From: G963668345 sp965226215
GTDB lineage: Bacteria > Acidobacteriota > Terriglobia > Bryobacterales > UBA6623
DNA length: 64,000 nt
Assembly (NCBI GenBank): GCA_965226215.1
Contig: CBDDCH010000002.1
Location: forward strand, 4,030,001-4,094,000
Direction of reading: 5' to 3'
Made by a program: the position numbers and the translations under genes. Below, piece by piece: positions 45,214 through 58,162 of the stretch (position 1 is the first letter of the stretch; the number at the start of each line of letters is the position of its first letter). The notes beneath the pieces are model-generated. The model was not told the origin of the DNA. It saw only the letters and a list, made by a program, of their open reading frames with translations, and made no database searches.

Positions 45214-48200
45214 TTACTCGAACGCCCATTCTCGCCATCCCTGGATCAGAGAAAAATACAAACCCAGACGGATCGGCCGCGGGTCGAGAGACCGCATGGC
45301 GCGCGCGTAGCCCTCCATCTGCTCGCGGTACCGTGTCTGCTCGTTGTCGAGAAACGCATCGCGGCCGCTGCCCTCATGCGTGCTGGTCTTGTAGTCGATG
45401 ATCCAGCGCACGCCGTCATCCACGAAGGTTCGGTCCAGGACGAAACGCCGGACCTTCTGTTCAACGACGGTCGACAAGGCATATTCGCGCTGGTCGTCTT
45501 CATGCCCGGAAAGAATCCAGCGTGCCTGCTCGTCGGCCGTAGCGTTTCCAAGCGCAACGATGGCGCGGGAGAGAGCTTCGTCCAGCTTCTCGCCGTCCAG
45601 GCCTTCCGACCGGAGGGCGGCACGGAGAGTGTCTTCGCGCACGGCCAACCCGTCCCGCGCGTGCATCTGCTGCAACATGCGATGCACCACAATGCCGACC
45701 CGCCGCTGGAGTTCGCCGGCCCATTCGAAGACGGGTCGGTGGACTCCAACCTCCTCGGAATCCGCGCGGCTAGCGGCGTTCCAGGCGATATCTTCGGGTG
45801 GGGCGGGCGCCGTCCAGTCGAGGCTCAGCCTCCTCAAGGGAATGCCCGCAAGCTCCGCATCCTTTTGAAGCTGCGTGTCTTGCCCGCCTGACCCCCGGAG
45901 CGTCTCGACAAAATCCGTCTTCACCACGCCCCAAATTTTACTCAACAGCACCCGTGGATCCGGTGCCTTGAACGCCCTCCCGTCTTGATCGAGCCGGGTG
46001 TGCCCCAGAAGATGCAGCCGCCGCCGGGCCCGCGTCGCGGCCACATACAGGAGGCGCGTGCTCTCCTGGTCGCTCTTGGTGGCATGGACCTTGCGCAGGT
46101 AGTCGTAGACGGGATCCTTGTCGCCCCCCACCTTATGGATCGGCGCAAGTAGAAGCCGCGGCTCCCCACTACTCATGTACTCCAGCCACATCAGCAGGCG
46201 CTGGTCGTCCGTTCGGGTCCGGCGACCGAGTCCGGGGAGGATCACCATGTCGAACTCCAGGCCCTTGGCCTTGTGAACCGTCAGCAACTGCAACCCGTCC
46301 CCGGCTTCCACATCGGACGGAGCGAACAGACGCGCGATGTCGTCGGCAAACTTCCGTTCATCGCGGATGTCGAGACCGACCATGGATTGTTCGAGCAGAT
46401 CGAGATAAGCAGCGGCGGCTTCCAGGTCGGTCCGGGTTTCCAGGCACGCCGGTCCCGCCATCGCGATCCACACGCCTTCCACCCACCGCCGGACTGCGAG
46501 TGTGCCCCGCCGGTCAATCGCGTCAGAGAGAACGGGAATCAAACGTTCGAGCCGTCCGATGCCATCGGGCGACAAACGGGTCCGCCACTCCCCGGACTTC
46601 AAAATATCCCAGACCGCCCGGTTGAAATCGCCGTCGACGAGCGCGTGGAGATCTGCCAGTGTCAGGCCGCACCACGGTGCTCTCAGGAGGGAGAGCCAGG
46701 CGATCCGGTCCGCCGGATGTAACAGCGCTCGGGTGAGCGCGACGAGATCCCCGACGACGGGGCGCTCGCCGAGCGAGTCGATCTCGACGGCGCTAAATCG
46801 CTCCCCGGCTCTCCGCAGGGCCGAAACAATTCCGAAGAGGTGGGAACGGGATCGGACCAGCACGGCAATCGTGCCGTCCGGATGCCGGGTCCGGGCCTCC
46901 CCGATGATCTCCAGAACCCGCTCCGCTTCTATATCCGGATCGCTCGAAAGGAACGCATGCACACGTACGGCGTCCTCATCGGACTCCGTGCGGAACGGGA
47001 CGGACGGCTCGTAGGTCACCGCGCCGGTGAGCCGGTCCTCGACCGATGGAAACGCTGTGCCGAGCGCGCGGTTGACCCAGCCCACGACTCCCGCAGTGGA
47101 ACGGAAGTTCACCGAAAGCGTGAGCGGGGTCAGCGCGACCGGACCGACGCCTTCGGTCCGGGCCCGCAGAAAGAGACCCACGTCCGCCTCACGAAAACCG
47201 TAAATCGACTGCATCGGGTCGCCGACGAGAAACAGCGTCCGCCCATCATCGGGCTGCCACTCCCCTACGAGCCGGGTCAGAAGCTCATACTGGCTCTGGG
47301 ATGTGTCTTGAAACTCATCGACGAGCAAGTGCTGGATCCGGCAGTCGATGGCAAACGCCAAGTCCGTGGGCTCCGCATCTGTGCCCAGCGAGGTCCGTGC
47401 GCCGATCGCGATCTCGGTGAAGTCCACACGGCCCTCCTGCTGAAAGACCGACCGGAGCTGATAGACCGCGACGGGAAGAAGCACCAGCAGCGCGCCCATC
47501 ATGTCCCACTGCGCGGCTTCGAACCGGGGGAGCGGGAGCGAGCGCACCGCGTGCAACCGCTCTACGACCGTGTCGTCGAGCTCGATGGCATTGAGACGCT
47601 CTTTGGCGGTCCGGCCTCTGTCGCCGGCCGGAAACCCTTCGTTCTTGGTCAGACGCTGTCGCCGCGTGCCCTGCCCCGTCAGAAACAGTCCGGCCAATCC
47701 CCGCCATTGCTCGAGCGAATCCACCGATGCCGCGGGAAACCCCTGCAGGCCCACGCATGCCAGGACGTCGCCGGACTTGCCATCGCGGGAGAGGTTCCCG
47801 GCGGCAAACTGCGCCAGTTCGACCGTTTCGGTCTTGAAGCGTGCGGGGAAGATGGCTGCCAGCTCTCCGAGAGCAGCTTCGACGACTTCCCGAAGCGAAT
47901 CCTCGAGCTCGTCGCGCAGACGTTCAACCACGGGGTTCCCCACGACGTGGCGCAACCACTGGTCGCGGCTGGCCAGCATCGTCGCGAGGAGCTTTTCGCC
48001 GGTCCCGAAGTTGTTGTCCAGATGCGACAGGAGTTTTGAGAGCGCCTCGGCAACCACATCCGGCGTCCGGGGAGAGTCCAGCATCTGGAGCGTTCCGGTT
48101 GCCGCCTGACGGTACAGATGGGCGGCATTGTCTTCGGGATGCGGGGGCGCACCCAGGCGCGAGACCCAGGGCATCTGCCGGACGAAGGTGGCGCACAATG

Positions 48201-48561
48201 AATCGATCGTCTGGATGCGAAGGCGACCCGGGTTCTCGATCAGGCGCCAATTGAACGTGTCGTTCCGCGCCAGTGCTGCCCGCGCCAGCTTCCAGGTGAA
48301 ATGCTCGTGCGCGGTTTCGGGCATAGGCTCGGAAGCGTTCTGAAGGGCGCCAATCACCCGCTGGCGCATCTGGGCTGCCGCCTTCCGCGTGAACGTGATC
48401 GCCACAATCGACTCGGGTTGATCAGATAGACTCAGCAACGTGAGGAAACGCTGGATCAGGAGCTCGGTCTTTCCCGAACCCGCTGGCGCCTGCACGATAA
48501 ACGACTGTGAATGATCGAGCGCCCGCCTCCGTTGCTCCTGATCCTGAATGCGGTCAGGCAT
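45214..48561 (-). CDS. addA: UvrD-type helicase/nuclease, AddA-like
   Basis: A 1115-residue protein. Superfamily 1 helicase motifs: Walker A QAPAGSGKTELLIQ, IAITFTRKAAAQMRQRV, LLVDEFQDTSQSQ (motif II), FLVGDPMQSIYGFR (motif III), VHKAKGLEFDMVILPGL and AATRARRRLHLLGHT (motifs V, VI). The C-terminus has a RecB-type nuclease signature, RWIIDYKTSTHEG. It unwinds and degrades DNA ends in recombinational repair together with AddB and also attacks phage DNA. The ATG at 48559-48561 overlaps the addB stop by 8 bp; the open frame extends further upstream without support. Confidence 0.85.
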   Translation of the reverse strand: MPDRIQDQEQRRRALDHSQSFIVQAPAGSGKTELLIQRFLTLLSLSDQPESIVAITFTRKAAAQMRQRVIGALQNASEPMPETAHEHFTWKLARAALARNDTFNWRLIENPGRLRIQTIDSLCATFVRQMPWVSRLGAPPHPEDNAAHLYRQAATGTLQMLDSPRTPDVVAEALSKLLSHLDNNFGTGEKLLATMLASRDQWLRHVVGNPVVERLRDELEDSLREVVEAALGELAAIFPARFKTETVELAQFAAGNLSRDGKSGDVLACVGLQGFPAASVDSLEQWRGLAGLFLTGQGTRRQRLTKNEGFPAGDRGRTAKERLNAIELDDTVVERLHAVRSLPLPRFEAAQWDMMGALLVLLPVAVYQLRSVFQQEGRVDFTEIAIGARTSLGTDAEPTDLAFAIDCRIQHLLVDEFQDTSQSQYELLTRLVGEWQPDDGRTLFLVGDPMQSIYGFREADVGLFLRARTEGVGPVALTPLTLSVNFRSTAGVVGWVNRALGTAFPSVEDRLTGAVTYEPSVPFRTESDEDAVRVHAFLSSDPDIEAERVLEIIGEARTRHPDGTIAVLVRSRSHLFGIVSALRRAGERFSAVEIDSLGERPVVGDLVALTRALLHPADRIAWLSLLRAPWCGLTLADLHALVDGDFNRAVWDILKSGEWRTRLSPDGIGRLERLIPVLSDAIDRRGTLAVRRWVEGVWIAMAGPACLETRTDLEAAAAYLDLLEQSMVGLDIRDERKFADDIARLFAPSDVEAGDGLQLLTVHKAKGLEFDMVILPGLGRRTRTDDQRLLMWLEYMSSGEPRLLLAPIHKVGGDKDPVYDYLRKVHATKSDQESTRLLYVAATRARRRLHLLGHTRLDQDGRAFKAPDPRVLLSKIWGVVKTDFVETLRGSGGQDTQLQKDAELAGIPLRRLSLDWTAPAPPEDIAWNAASRADSEEVGVHRPVFEWAGELQRRVGIVVHRMLQQMHARDGLAVREDTLRAALRSEGLDGEKLDEALSRAIVALGNATADEQARWILSGHEDDQREYALSTVVEQKVRRFVLDRTFVDDGVRWIIDYKTSTHEGSGRDAFLDNEQTRYREQMEGYARAMRSLDPRPIRLGLYFSLIQGWREWAFE

Positions 48562-51205
48562 CCGTGTACTCCCCGCCAGCATCCCAGGCACGCTGAGCCT
48601 CGTTGATCCGGCAAAGCGTCGGCAGCGCACAGTACTGGCAGCTCCTGCGACGGTCCTTCGGGTCCACTGCGGCCCGACCTTCCCGGAAATCGTCCCCCAA
48701 CTGATCGAGCACGTCCTGCCAGCCGTCAATCTTCTGGTCGATGGAAACCGCGTCCCGGGAAGGTTTGACGCCCGGAACCAAGCCTTCAGAATCCATCATC
48801 CCGCGGAATGCCACCTTTCCGGTCTTGAGCTGTCCGTAGAACACGCCGGCGACGGGAGCCTCGGCCGTGACGGCATAGATGGGAAGCTGAGGATCATTGG
48901 GCCGGGATCCGAACCAGTCCGAAGCACTGCATTCGCCGGTCTTGTAGTCAAGAACGACAAAGTCCCCGTTTTCGAGACGGTCCATACGATCGGCCCGGAT
49001 GCTGAGATCAATCCCGCCCACCGTTACCCGCCGGCGGGCTTCCTGCTGGATCACGGTGAACGGCTGACGCTCCCGCTCGAGCTGTAACCACTCCGCAATC
49101 ACACGCTCGAGCCGCTCCTGTTCGATCTCACTGAACCGCTTCCGCCGCAGAGCCCGCCGACGCCGCCCAAAAGCATACAGCTCGGCGCCCACCGTCCTCC
49201 GCACGATATCGGCCAGCCGTTCGTCGCCCGTCGAAAGCAGACCGGCATGCGAACCCAGCACATCCCAGATCCTCTGAAGCACCCGATGAATCAGAAGCCC
49301 GCGGTCCAGCGCGCTCAACCCGGTTTCGGCTTCATCCAACTCCGTCGCCCCCAGGCGCAGTTCGGCAAACGCTTTGAACGGGCACATCGCCTGAAGCTTG
49401 AACAGAGACGTCCCGCTGCCGGCAGACGCCTCCGCCAACCCGGGCCCGTTGTGATCCTCCACAACCTCGCACCGGCGAGACTCCCGGAGAGCATGGACGT
49501 AACGATCGGAACCCAGGATACTCAGCTCTTTCGCCTCCACCTCCGTCAGCGTCTGGAAGAGCGAACTGACTCTCAGATCGGAATCGTCTTCACGTTGGGG
49601 ATAGCTGACAACGACGCTAGCTGCGCTGGCCACGAGCCGCGCGGTCAGCGTGTGTGCAAATTCCAGTTCCCTCTCCGGCGAAGACCGCGGCAGATCGAAC
49701 TTGCGCTGCAGCCGAAACGGCAGGAATGCGTCGAGGCTGGGCGGCGGCGGCCACGCCTCATCGTGCATCCCCATGATCCAGAGGCGGTCAAAAACCAGGC
49801 CGGAAGTCTCGAACAGGCCGAGGATCTGAACCGGTGCCGGGTCTGACTCGGGCTGGAACTGCCCGGTTGAGGCCAGGCGATACAACCTCCCGACGGCCGC
49901 CTCCAGCCCTATGCTGCCGAGGACACTGTCCAGTCCGGCAAAGTCCGAAAGGAGTTCATGCCACTTTTTGATCGTCTGGAACTGAACACTGTCGAGGGGT
50001 CCGGCACCCGGCCATCCCATGGCTTCGAGAAGACCTGAGAACGATGCCGCCCAGTCGCTGGGCATCTGGTGAGGCGTTAACTCCTGCCGGAATTTGCGCC
50101 AGGCAATCAGTTGCGGCTGAAGCTCCGGACAGTGGTACGGGGCGTCGGCTCGCCCGGCCAAAGCAAGTACGTCCTGCAGTGAAACTTCCGGCTCTCTCAA
50201 CGAACGTAGCGCGGCGTCCAGGAGAGCGCGGCTGGTCCACTCAGACGCCGCACCCTGAAGGAACGGAGATCGGAGAAGCCGGCCCAGCGTTTCCATCGGA
50301 ATGCCATGAGGCCGGCTTTCGAGGATCAAAAATGCCGCGGCGATGATCGGGTACTCACCGAGCGGCAGCCCCAGGGAAATATTGAACAGGCGGTGAGTAT
50401 CCCGATCCGGCCGAAGATGGCTTGTGGGATGAAATGCTTCAGAAAAGATGCGCTCCACGCGGCCTCGGCACTGTTCGAGATTGGCTACCGCAATCCCTAT
50501 TCGAAACTCCGGCAAGCTTGCCTCCGTGTCGGTCTCCAGAATCCGCCGCGCCCATTCGGCTGCGGCACGGATTTCCCGGTCAGTGTCAACCAGACCGATG
50601 CGGACAGCATTACCCGGAGCCTGCGAGACCACCCGTTGTTCGACTTCTGTTCCCCGAGAGGTCAGCGTATCGAACAGTTGCTTCTGGACCGGCGTCAGTT
50701 CCAGGAACCCGACGATCTCAACCTGCTCGGGAACCGGAATCGCCCCCTCTCCAATACGGTCCGCGATAAAGACCGGCAACTCCGCGTTCGACAACCACCC
50801 GTTCTCCCTCGACCGCCGCCGGAACTCCCGCGCCCACCGGTAAAACACCTTCGAGTCGGTGGAGTCGTTCCATTCCGGTGCATCCCATGGAAGGTCCCAT
50901 TCGCAGAGCAGTCCCCACGCTCTCAGTGCGGCTGCGGCCGTTGCCGGAACTTCCAGTAAGGGGCTCTCCCCATCGGCACGGATGATGTTCTCCCAGATCG
51001 CCCGCTCTTCAGACGGCCGAAGCAACCGTAGGGTCCCGCCAACTTCCCCGGAATACACTGACGTATCACAGAGTTCGGCAAGCCACGCCTGAAACGGAAG
51101 GATGTGCGCTGTCGGCCACGTCGAAAGACCGGCCGCCACCTGCTTCCGGTCGTATTCGCGCTGGAGCTCGCGGGACAGGCGCGTGGTTGCTGTGATGAGG
51201 GTCAT
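48554..51205 (-). CDS. addB: AddB-like PD-(D/E)XK nuclease (probable DNA repair protein)
   Basis: An 883-residue partner of the helicase. The N-terminal half resembles an inactivated helicase (TLITATTRLSRELQREYDRK, LRLLRPSEERAIWENIIRA); the C-terminal nuclease domain has IDLSIRADRMDRLENGDFVV then LDYKTGE (Asp and Lys of PD-(D/E)XK) and a Cys pair near the end (RRSCQYCALPTLCRI), a likely iron-sulfur cluster as in AddB. I start it at MTLITATTRL (51205). A type 2 IS5 lies only 40 bp upstream, so its expression may be altered or driven from the IS. Confidence 0.8.
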   Translation of the reverse strand: MTLITATTRLSRELQREYDRKQVAAGLSTWPTAHILPFQAWLAELCDTSVYSGEVGGTLRLLRPSEERAIWENIIRADGESPLLEVPATAAAALRAWGLLCEWDLPWDAPEWNDSTDSKVFYRWAREFRRRSRENGWLSNAELPVFIADRIGEGAIPVPEQVEIVGFLELTPVQKQLFDTLTSRGTEVEQRVVSQAPGNAVRIGLVDTDREIRAAAEWARRILETDTEASLPEFRIGIAVANLEQCRGRVERIFSEAFHPTSHLRPDRDTHRLFNISLGLPLGEYPIIAAAFLILESRPHGIPMETLGRLLRSPFLQGAASEWTSRALLDAALRSLREPEVSLQDVLALAGRADAPYHCPELQPQLIAWRKFRQELTPHQMPSDWAASFSGLLEAMGWPGAGPLDSVQFQTIKKWHELLSDFAGLDSVLGSIGLEAAVGRLYRLASTGQFQPESDPAPVQILGLFETSGLVFDRLWIMGMHDEAWPPPPSLDAFLPFRLQRKFDLPRSSPERELEFAHTLTARLVASAASVVVSYPQREDDSDLRVSSLFQTLTEVEAKELSILGSDRYVHALRESRRCEVVEDHNGPGLAEASAGSGTSLFKLQAMCPFKAFAELRLGATELDEAETGLSALDRGLLIHRVLQRIWDVLGSHAGLLSTGDERLADIVRRTVGAELYAFGRRRRALRRKRFSEIEQERLERVIAEWLQLERERQPFTVIQQEARRRVTVGGIDLSIRADRMDRLENGDFVVLDYKTGECSASDWFGSRPNDPQLPIYAVTAEAPVAGVFYGQLKTGKVAFRGMMDSEGLVPGVKPSRDAVSIDQKIDGWQDVLDQLGDDFREGRAAVDPKDRRRSCQYCALPTLCRINEAQRAWDAGGEYTDA

Positions 51206-51245
51206 ATAGGGGAAGCTCAAGTCTCCAACATGATTACACCAAAAG

Positions 51246-52348
51246 GACCTTGTTGCATGGATCATCCCGAAGAATGTCTTATCATTGGTTTTTTCAACGC
51301 TGGGGGTAGTCTAAATGCCACATAAGTTCAACGCAGCGCGACGGCACAAGTTTGATAAGGTGCAGTACCGGGTGATCAACTGGGCGGAATATAACGAGAG
51401 CTTGCGCCAACGGGGTGACCTGACGATTTGGGTCAGTGAGGAGGCTCAAAGTGTGTGGAGCGCGCCGCGCCGCACGTCACGGGGTGGTCAGCGCAGATAC
51501 TCGGATTTGGCGATCGAGACATGCCTGATGCTGCGCACGGCATACCATCTTGGACTGCGTCAGACACAGGGGCTTATGGGTTCCATCGGCACGCTCATGG
51601 GGTTGGATATACGGGTACCGGATTACTCCACGCTGTCGCGGCGCGCAAACGGGGTGAGCATCGCTCAGGTGATGAGGCAAGCAGGATCTGTGCCTATCCA
51701 TCTGCTGGTCGACAGTACTGGCCTCAAGATCTTCGGCGAGGGCGAATGGCTAGCGCAGAAGCATAACACCAAGGGAATACGCCGCCGCTGGCGCAAGCTC
51801 CACCTCGGACTGGACCTCGCCAGCGGGGCGATTGTTTGCGCCGCTCTGACTCACGATAACGTTGGAGACAGCACAGCCTTACCCGGCCTCCTGGATCAGC
51901 TGGATGCCCCGGTCACGGGCTTTCTGGCTGACGGCGCCTACGATGGAGCGTCCACACGAAATCTGCTGAGGCAGCGGTATGGGGAGACCCTGGATGTGGT
52001 CATACCGCCGCCAAAGGACGCAGTGATCCGCCTGCAATCGGCGCGTGATGCGACCGTTCGGGATCGCCATATTGCCCAAATCCGCAGCAACGGGTGCATG
52101 GCCTGGCAGACGGCAACAGGGTACAACCAGCGCAGCCGAATAGAAACGCAGATGGGCCGTTGGAAGAGCGTCATCGGCCCCAAACTTAAATTCCGCAGCT
52201 TCTCCAGGCAGATCACGGAGGTCCAACTCGGCCGAAAAGTCCTGAACACAATGACCGCGCTCGGACGGCCTGTGTTCGAACGCATCTCCTGACGCTACGG
52301 CTTGGGAAAGGGAGAATTCCGTTTCCATCCCTATCCGTGCAACAAGGC
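51246..52348 (+). mobile_element. IS5-family element, type 2, full copy
   Basis: Ends CCTTGTTGCATGGAT (from about 51247) and, inverted, CCTTGTTGCACGGAT (to about 52347). One intact transposase. Truncated relatives lie at 24416-24985 and 52578-52706. It sits between addB and a small broken gene on the right, whose 5' part remains at 52350-52434. Confidence 0.85.
51315..52292 (+). CDS. IS5-family transposase (type 2)
   Basis: 325 residues with an intact frame: NWAEYNESLRQRGDLTIW, LLVDSTGLKIFGEGEW (first Asp), GFLADGAYDGAST (second Asp), YNQRSRIETQMGRWK (Glu). Related to, but clearly distinct from, the type 1 IS5 transposase in this window. Confidence 0.92.
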   Translation: MPHKFNAARRHKFDKVQYRVINWAEYNESLRQRGDLTIWVSEEAQSVWSAPRRTSRGGQRRYSDLAIETCLMLRTAYHLGLRQTQGLMGSIGTLMGLDIRVPDYSTLSRRANGVSIAQVMRQAGSVPIHLLVDSTGLKIFGEGEWLAQKHNTKGIRRRWRKLHLGLDLASGAIVCAALTHDNVGDSTALPGLLDQLDAPVTGFLADGAYDGASTRNLLRQRYGETLDVVIPPPKDAVIRLQSARDATVRDRHIAQIRSNGCMAWQTATGYNQRSRIETQMGRWKSVIGPKLKFRSFSRQITEVQLGRKVLNTMTALGRPVFERIS

Positions 52349-52577
52349 TCATACTCCGCCCGAGTACGGTGCTCTTTGTAGACGTTTAGAGCTCGATCAA
52401 TCTGCTGAATGATTTCTTCTCTAGTGGGCATGATTATGGGCTCGCGGTCCACAACACTGGAGTCGGCGCCTACTCCCAGGATGGAGGCTGCCATGGTTCG
52501 TAGTGCTCTCGGATACCTTCTTCAATATCGTGCAAGAGGTCGTAGGGTTTGTCCACCCGGTCTGGTGTAGCCTAGCC
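52349..52577 (-). pseudogene. Remnants of small coupled genes cut by IS5
   Basis: On the minus strand one frame reads DRVDKPYDLLHDIEEGIREH, then YEPWQPPSWE and stop; just after, another frame starts at MPTREEIIQQIDRALNVYKE (ATG at about 52434) and is cut by the IS5 end at 52348. The layout suggests two short adjacent genes. Neither family is recognised. Confidence 0.4.
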
Positions 52578-52706
52578 CACAAACGGGGTGAGCATCGTGA
52601 TGAGGCAAGCAGGATCTGTGCCTATCCATCTGGTGGTCGACAGTACTGGCCTCAAGATCTTCGGCGAGGGCGAATGGCTAGCGCAGAAGCATAACACCAA
52701 GGGAAG
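52578..52706 (+). repeat. Internal fragment of the type 2 IS5
   Basis: 129 bp matching 51655-51776 of the full copy, with a few-base deletion near its left edge; it encodes SIVMRQAGSVPIHLVVDSTG, then LKIFGEGEWLAQKHNTKG. Both IS ends are missing, so it is a dead scrap next to the hsdR stop. Confidence 0.8.
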
Positions 52707-52731
52707 CGGCGCGGTCTTCCCGAATAGAAAC

Positions 52732-55874
<3,143 letters not shown>

Positions 55875-55878
<4 letters not shown>

Positions 55879-56585
55879 GGCTGAACTTCTCCGCCGACTG
55901 AAGCTATGGTTTCGGAATCGGCGCCGCTGCCAAAGTCTGCGAGGTAGATGCGGTAGGTTTCTGGCTCCAGCGTGAACAGCACCTCGCTCGGGCGGAACTC
56001 AATTTCGAAGATCCGGAGGGGACCGAAGGTCTCGTCCAAGCTTTCGTTGAAGGCGCAGTTGTCGTCAAAGGACACCCTCGGTGCGGGCAGCGAGGTGCGG
56101 TCCTGGTGATGGACGCGGTGAAGGAAGCCTATGATCGCATCTGAGGCCTCGGCGGCGAGTAGAGCCTGAACACTCTCCATGATAGGGCGCGGGCCATCAG
56201 AGCCATGCGAGGCGAAGCCGCACTGGTTGCGCAACTCGCAGATGCCCTGGATGGCAGTGCTAAGTCCGGCCAGCGTTTTCTGTAGGCTCTTACGTGCCTC
56301 GGCATCATCACTGGCGGTCGACGGGAGGAAGGGCAAGTGCTGGATTGCGGACTTGAAGAGCTTCGGAAGATCATCGGTCGTGGCATAGGCTACCGAACGA
56401 TCTCCGAGCACCGTGCGGCAAGTGCTCTCGATCAGCGTCTTTGCGAGATCAAAGGCGAGACCGGGTTTTTCGACGACGGCTTGCTCTATTCCATTTACCT
56501 GCTCCTCGATATGCGCAAGGCCCGCCGCCATGGCGTCGCGGGCGCCGTGCATGACGAAAGGAGCAGTTGGGATCTCGGCCATCAT
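55875..56585 (-). CDS. Abortive-infection-family protein within the restriction operon
   Basis: A 236-residue helical protein. LAFDLAKTLIESTCRTVLGD near residue 43 and GLSTAIQGICELRNQCGFAS then HGSDG near 120-150 match the Abi C-terminal (Abi_C) family seen in phage-exclusion proteins. The ELRNxxGxxSHG motif resembles a HEPN-like R-x4-6-H site, so RNase activity is possible (inference). It overlaps hsdR by 4 bp and lies 41 bp after the MNT-HsdS gene. Its role in the restriction system is unknown. Confidence 0.65.
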
Positions 56586-56626
56586 AGCGCCCGTTCGAGG
56601 AAGGTCTCGGCGTCCTTTACACGCAC

Positions 56627-58162
56627 CTAACCTGAGATGAGCTTGGGAAGTAGCGTGTTTCGAATAGTGGCTAGGGGCGTCGACTCTTGCTGGGACGTCT
56701 GAATGCGCTCAAGTGCCGGTCTAGCAACGTCATCGAAGGAATGAATCAGCAGTGTTGGCGGCTGTGGGAATCGAAACGAAGGTACAGACTCCTTTGCGAG
56801 GTGCAGTACAGTCGTCCCCGTCGTATGTGCGTATGTGTGTGCCACGAACTCGTCGTTGCCCGCTAAGAAATAGAGAAACGCTCGTGTCATACCTTGGTGG
56901 CTCGGTCGGACGATCAACGTGTCGAGCGACGCTACCAGCGTTCGATATGTGGCAGCGGTTTGCACAATCGCTGGTCGTCCTATCACATCTGCGGCCTGTG
57001 TGACGTCAGTACAAGCGATTACGATCTCACCTGGATCAACGACTTGATCTGATTTGTACGTCCCAGAAAACGACTTCAGCCCTTCCGGGCGATACCCACC
57101 GCCACGGGCAAATGATTTGAGCGTGACTAAAGCTGTCTCTGATTCGATGAGTTCTTTGCTCTTGTAGGATCGTCCTTTAACCGTCTCCACCAAGTCTCCC
57201 AACGACCTGACCTCCCACCCCTCCGGAATCTTCCCCAACTCCGAGTCCACGAGCCGGTCAGGGAAGAGGTCGGCGAGGTGACTGGGCAGGCCGGTGTCGC
57301 GGCCTGCCATCTTGGCACGGACCGGTTCGAAATCGACGAACCAGGACTTGAACAGCGCCCGCGCCATCGCCTCCAGCGTTTCATTTATGCGCCGGTTCAG
57401 CTCGATCTTGTCGTCCAGCGTGCCCAGGATGTGCGCGATGGCGCGTTGTTCGGGAAGGGGTGGAAGGGAGACTGGAAGTGGATGAACATGGTTGCGATTC
57501 AGCGTTGGTACGCCACTACCTACGTTAAACTGCGCAAGATCAAGCGACTTGAGGAGGAAATAGCAGAAGCGGGGGTCATTACCTTTGAAGTCTTTCACCC
57601 AGAGTGTGGTGTTCAGAGGCCAGAAGTCATGTTTGATAAACTGACCACCTCCGAGGCTACCTGAACGACCGATTACGACCCCAGGACCTCGAACCACTGC
57701 TTCATTATGTGTCCCGACCGCCCCTGTGGATGCGATTACTAGATAGTTGCCGGGCTTACGCTCGGTCGTCGGCAAATCGAATCCCCGCTGCAAAGTTACC
57801 ACCTCTCCGATCGTCGTGGCGCACCACTCACCCACCACATCCCTCTCCTCCCTCTCCACCAACACCACATGGGCACGCTCGATCTCGCAATGAAAGCTCT
57901 CCGGGAGGCGCGCCCAGTCGCGCGCTTCCACCAGGAAGGGGATAGTAGAGTCCTGCAGTGCTTCGATGAAATCGGCCAGACGAGAAGTGTTGATCTCGGC
58001 AAGTCTCGGGCCGCGCAGCACCAAATCCAGGTCGCTCCCGCCATGGCTCTGGCCATTGACCCGGCTGCCATAGGCCCAGACCTCCACGTCGGGCAGATGC
58101 TTGCACAGCAACGCGGTGATCTCTTCGTGGTGCCTCGGCGAAAGATGCAGCCCTTCACCCAT
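56627..58162 (-). CDS. Fusion of MNT nucleotidyltransferase and HsdS specificity subunit
   Basis: A 511-residue single open frame. Residues 1-110 are a minimal nucleotidyltransferase with the active-site motif GSRVNGQSHGGSDLDLVL (GS-x10-DxD). Then, after VVLVEREERDVVGEW, an HsdS begins at once: TTIGEVVTLQRGFDLPTTER (TRD1), LPVSLPPLPEQRAIAHILGT and LDDKIELNRRINETLEAMAR (spacer), FKSWFVDFEPVRAKM, then TRD2 from IPEGWEVRSLGDLVETVKGR to LLPKLISG. The HEPN partner gene overlaps its start by 8 bp. MNT domains AMPylate or silence HEPN toxins; HsdS selects the DNA target. I see no frameshift or stop at the junction. The fusion is discussed in the findings. Confidence 0.88.
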   Translation of the reverse strand: MGEGLHLSPRHHEEITALLCKHLPDVEVWAYGSRVNGQSHGGSDLDLVLRGPRLAEINTSRLADFIEALQDSTIPFLVEARDWARLPESFHCEIERAHVVLVEREERDVVGEWCATTIGEVVTLQRGFDLPTTERKPGNYLVIASTGAVGTHNEAVVRGPGVVIGRSGSLGGGQFIKHDFWPLNTTLWVKDFKGNDPRFCYFLLKSLDLAQFNVGSGVPTLNRNHVHPLPVSLPPLPEQRAIAHILGTLDDKIELNRRINETLEAMARALFKSWFVDFEPVRAKMAGRDTGLPSHLADLFPDRLVDSELGKIPEGWEVRSLGDLVETVKGRSYKSKELIESETALVTLKSFARGGGYRPEGLKSFSGTYKSDQVVDPGEIVIACTDVTQAADVIGRPAIVQTAATYRTLVASLDTLIVRPSHQGMTRAFLYFLAGNDEFVAHTYAHTTGTTVLHLAKESVPSFRFPQPPTLLIHSFDDVARPALERIQTSQQESTPLATIRNTLLPKLISG

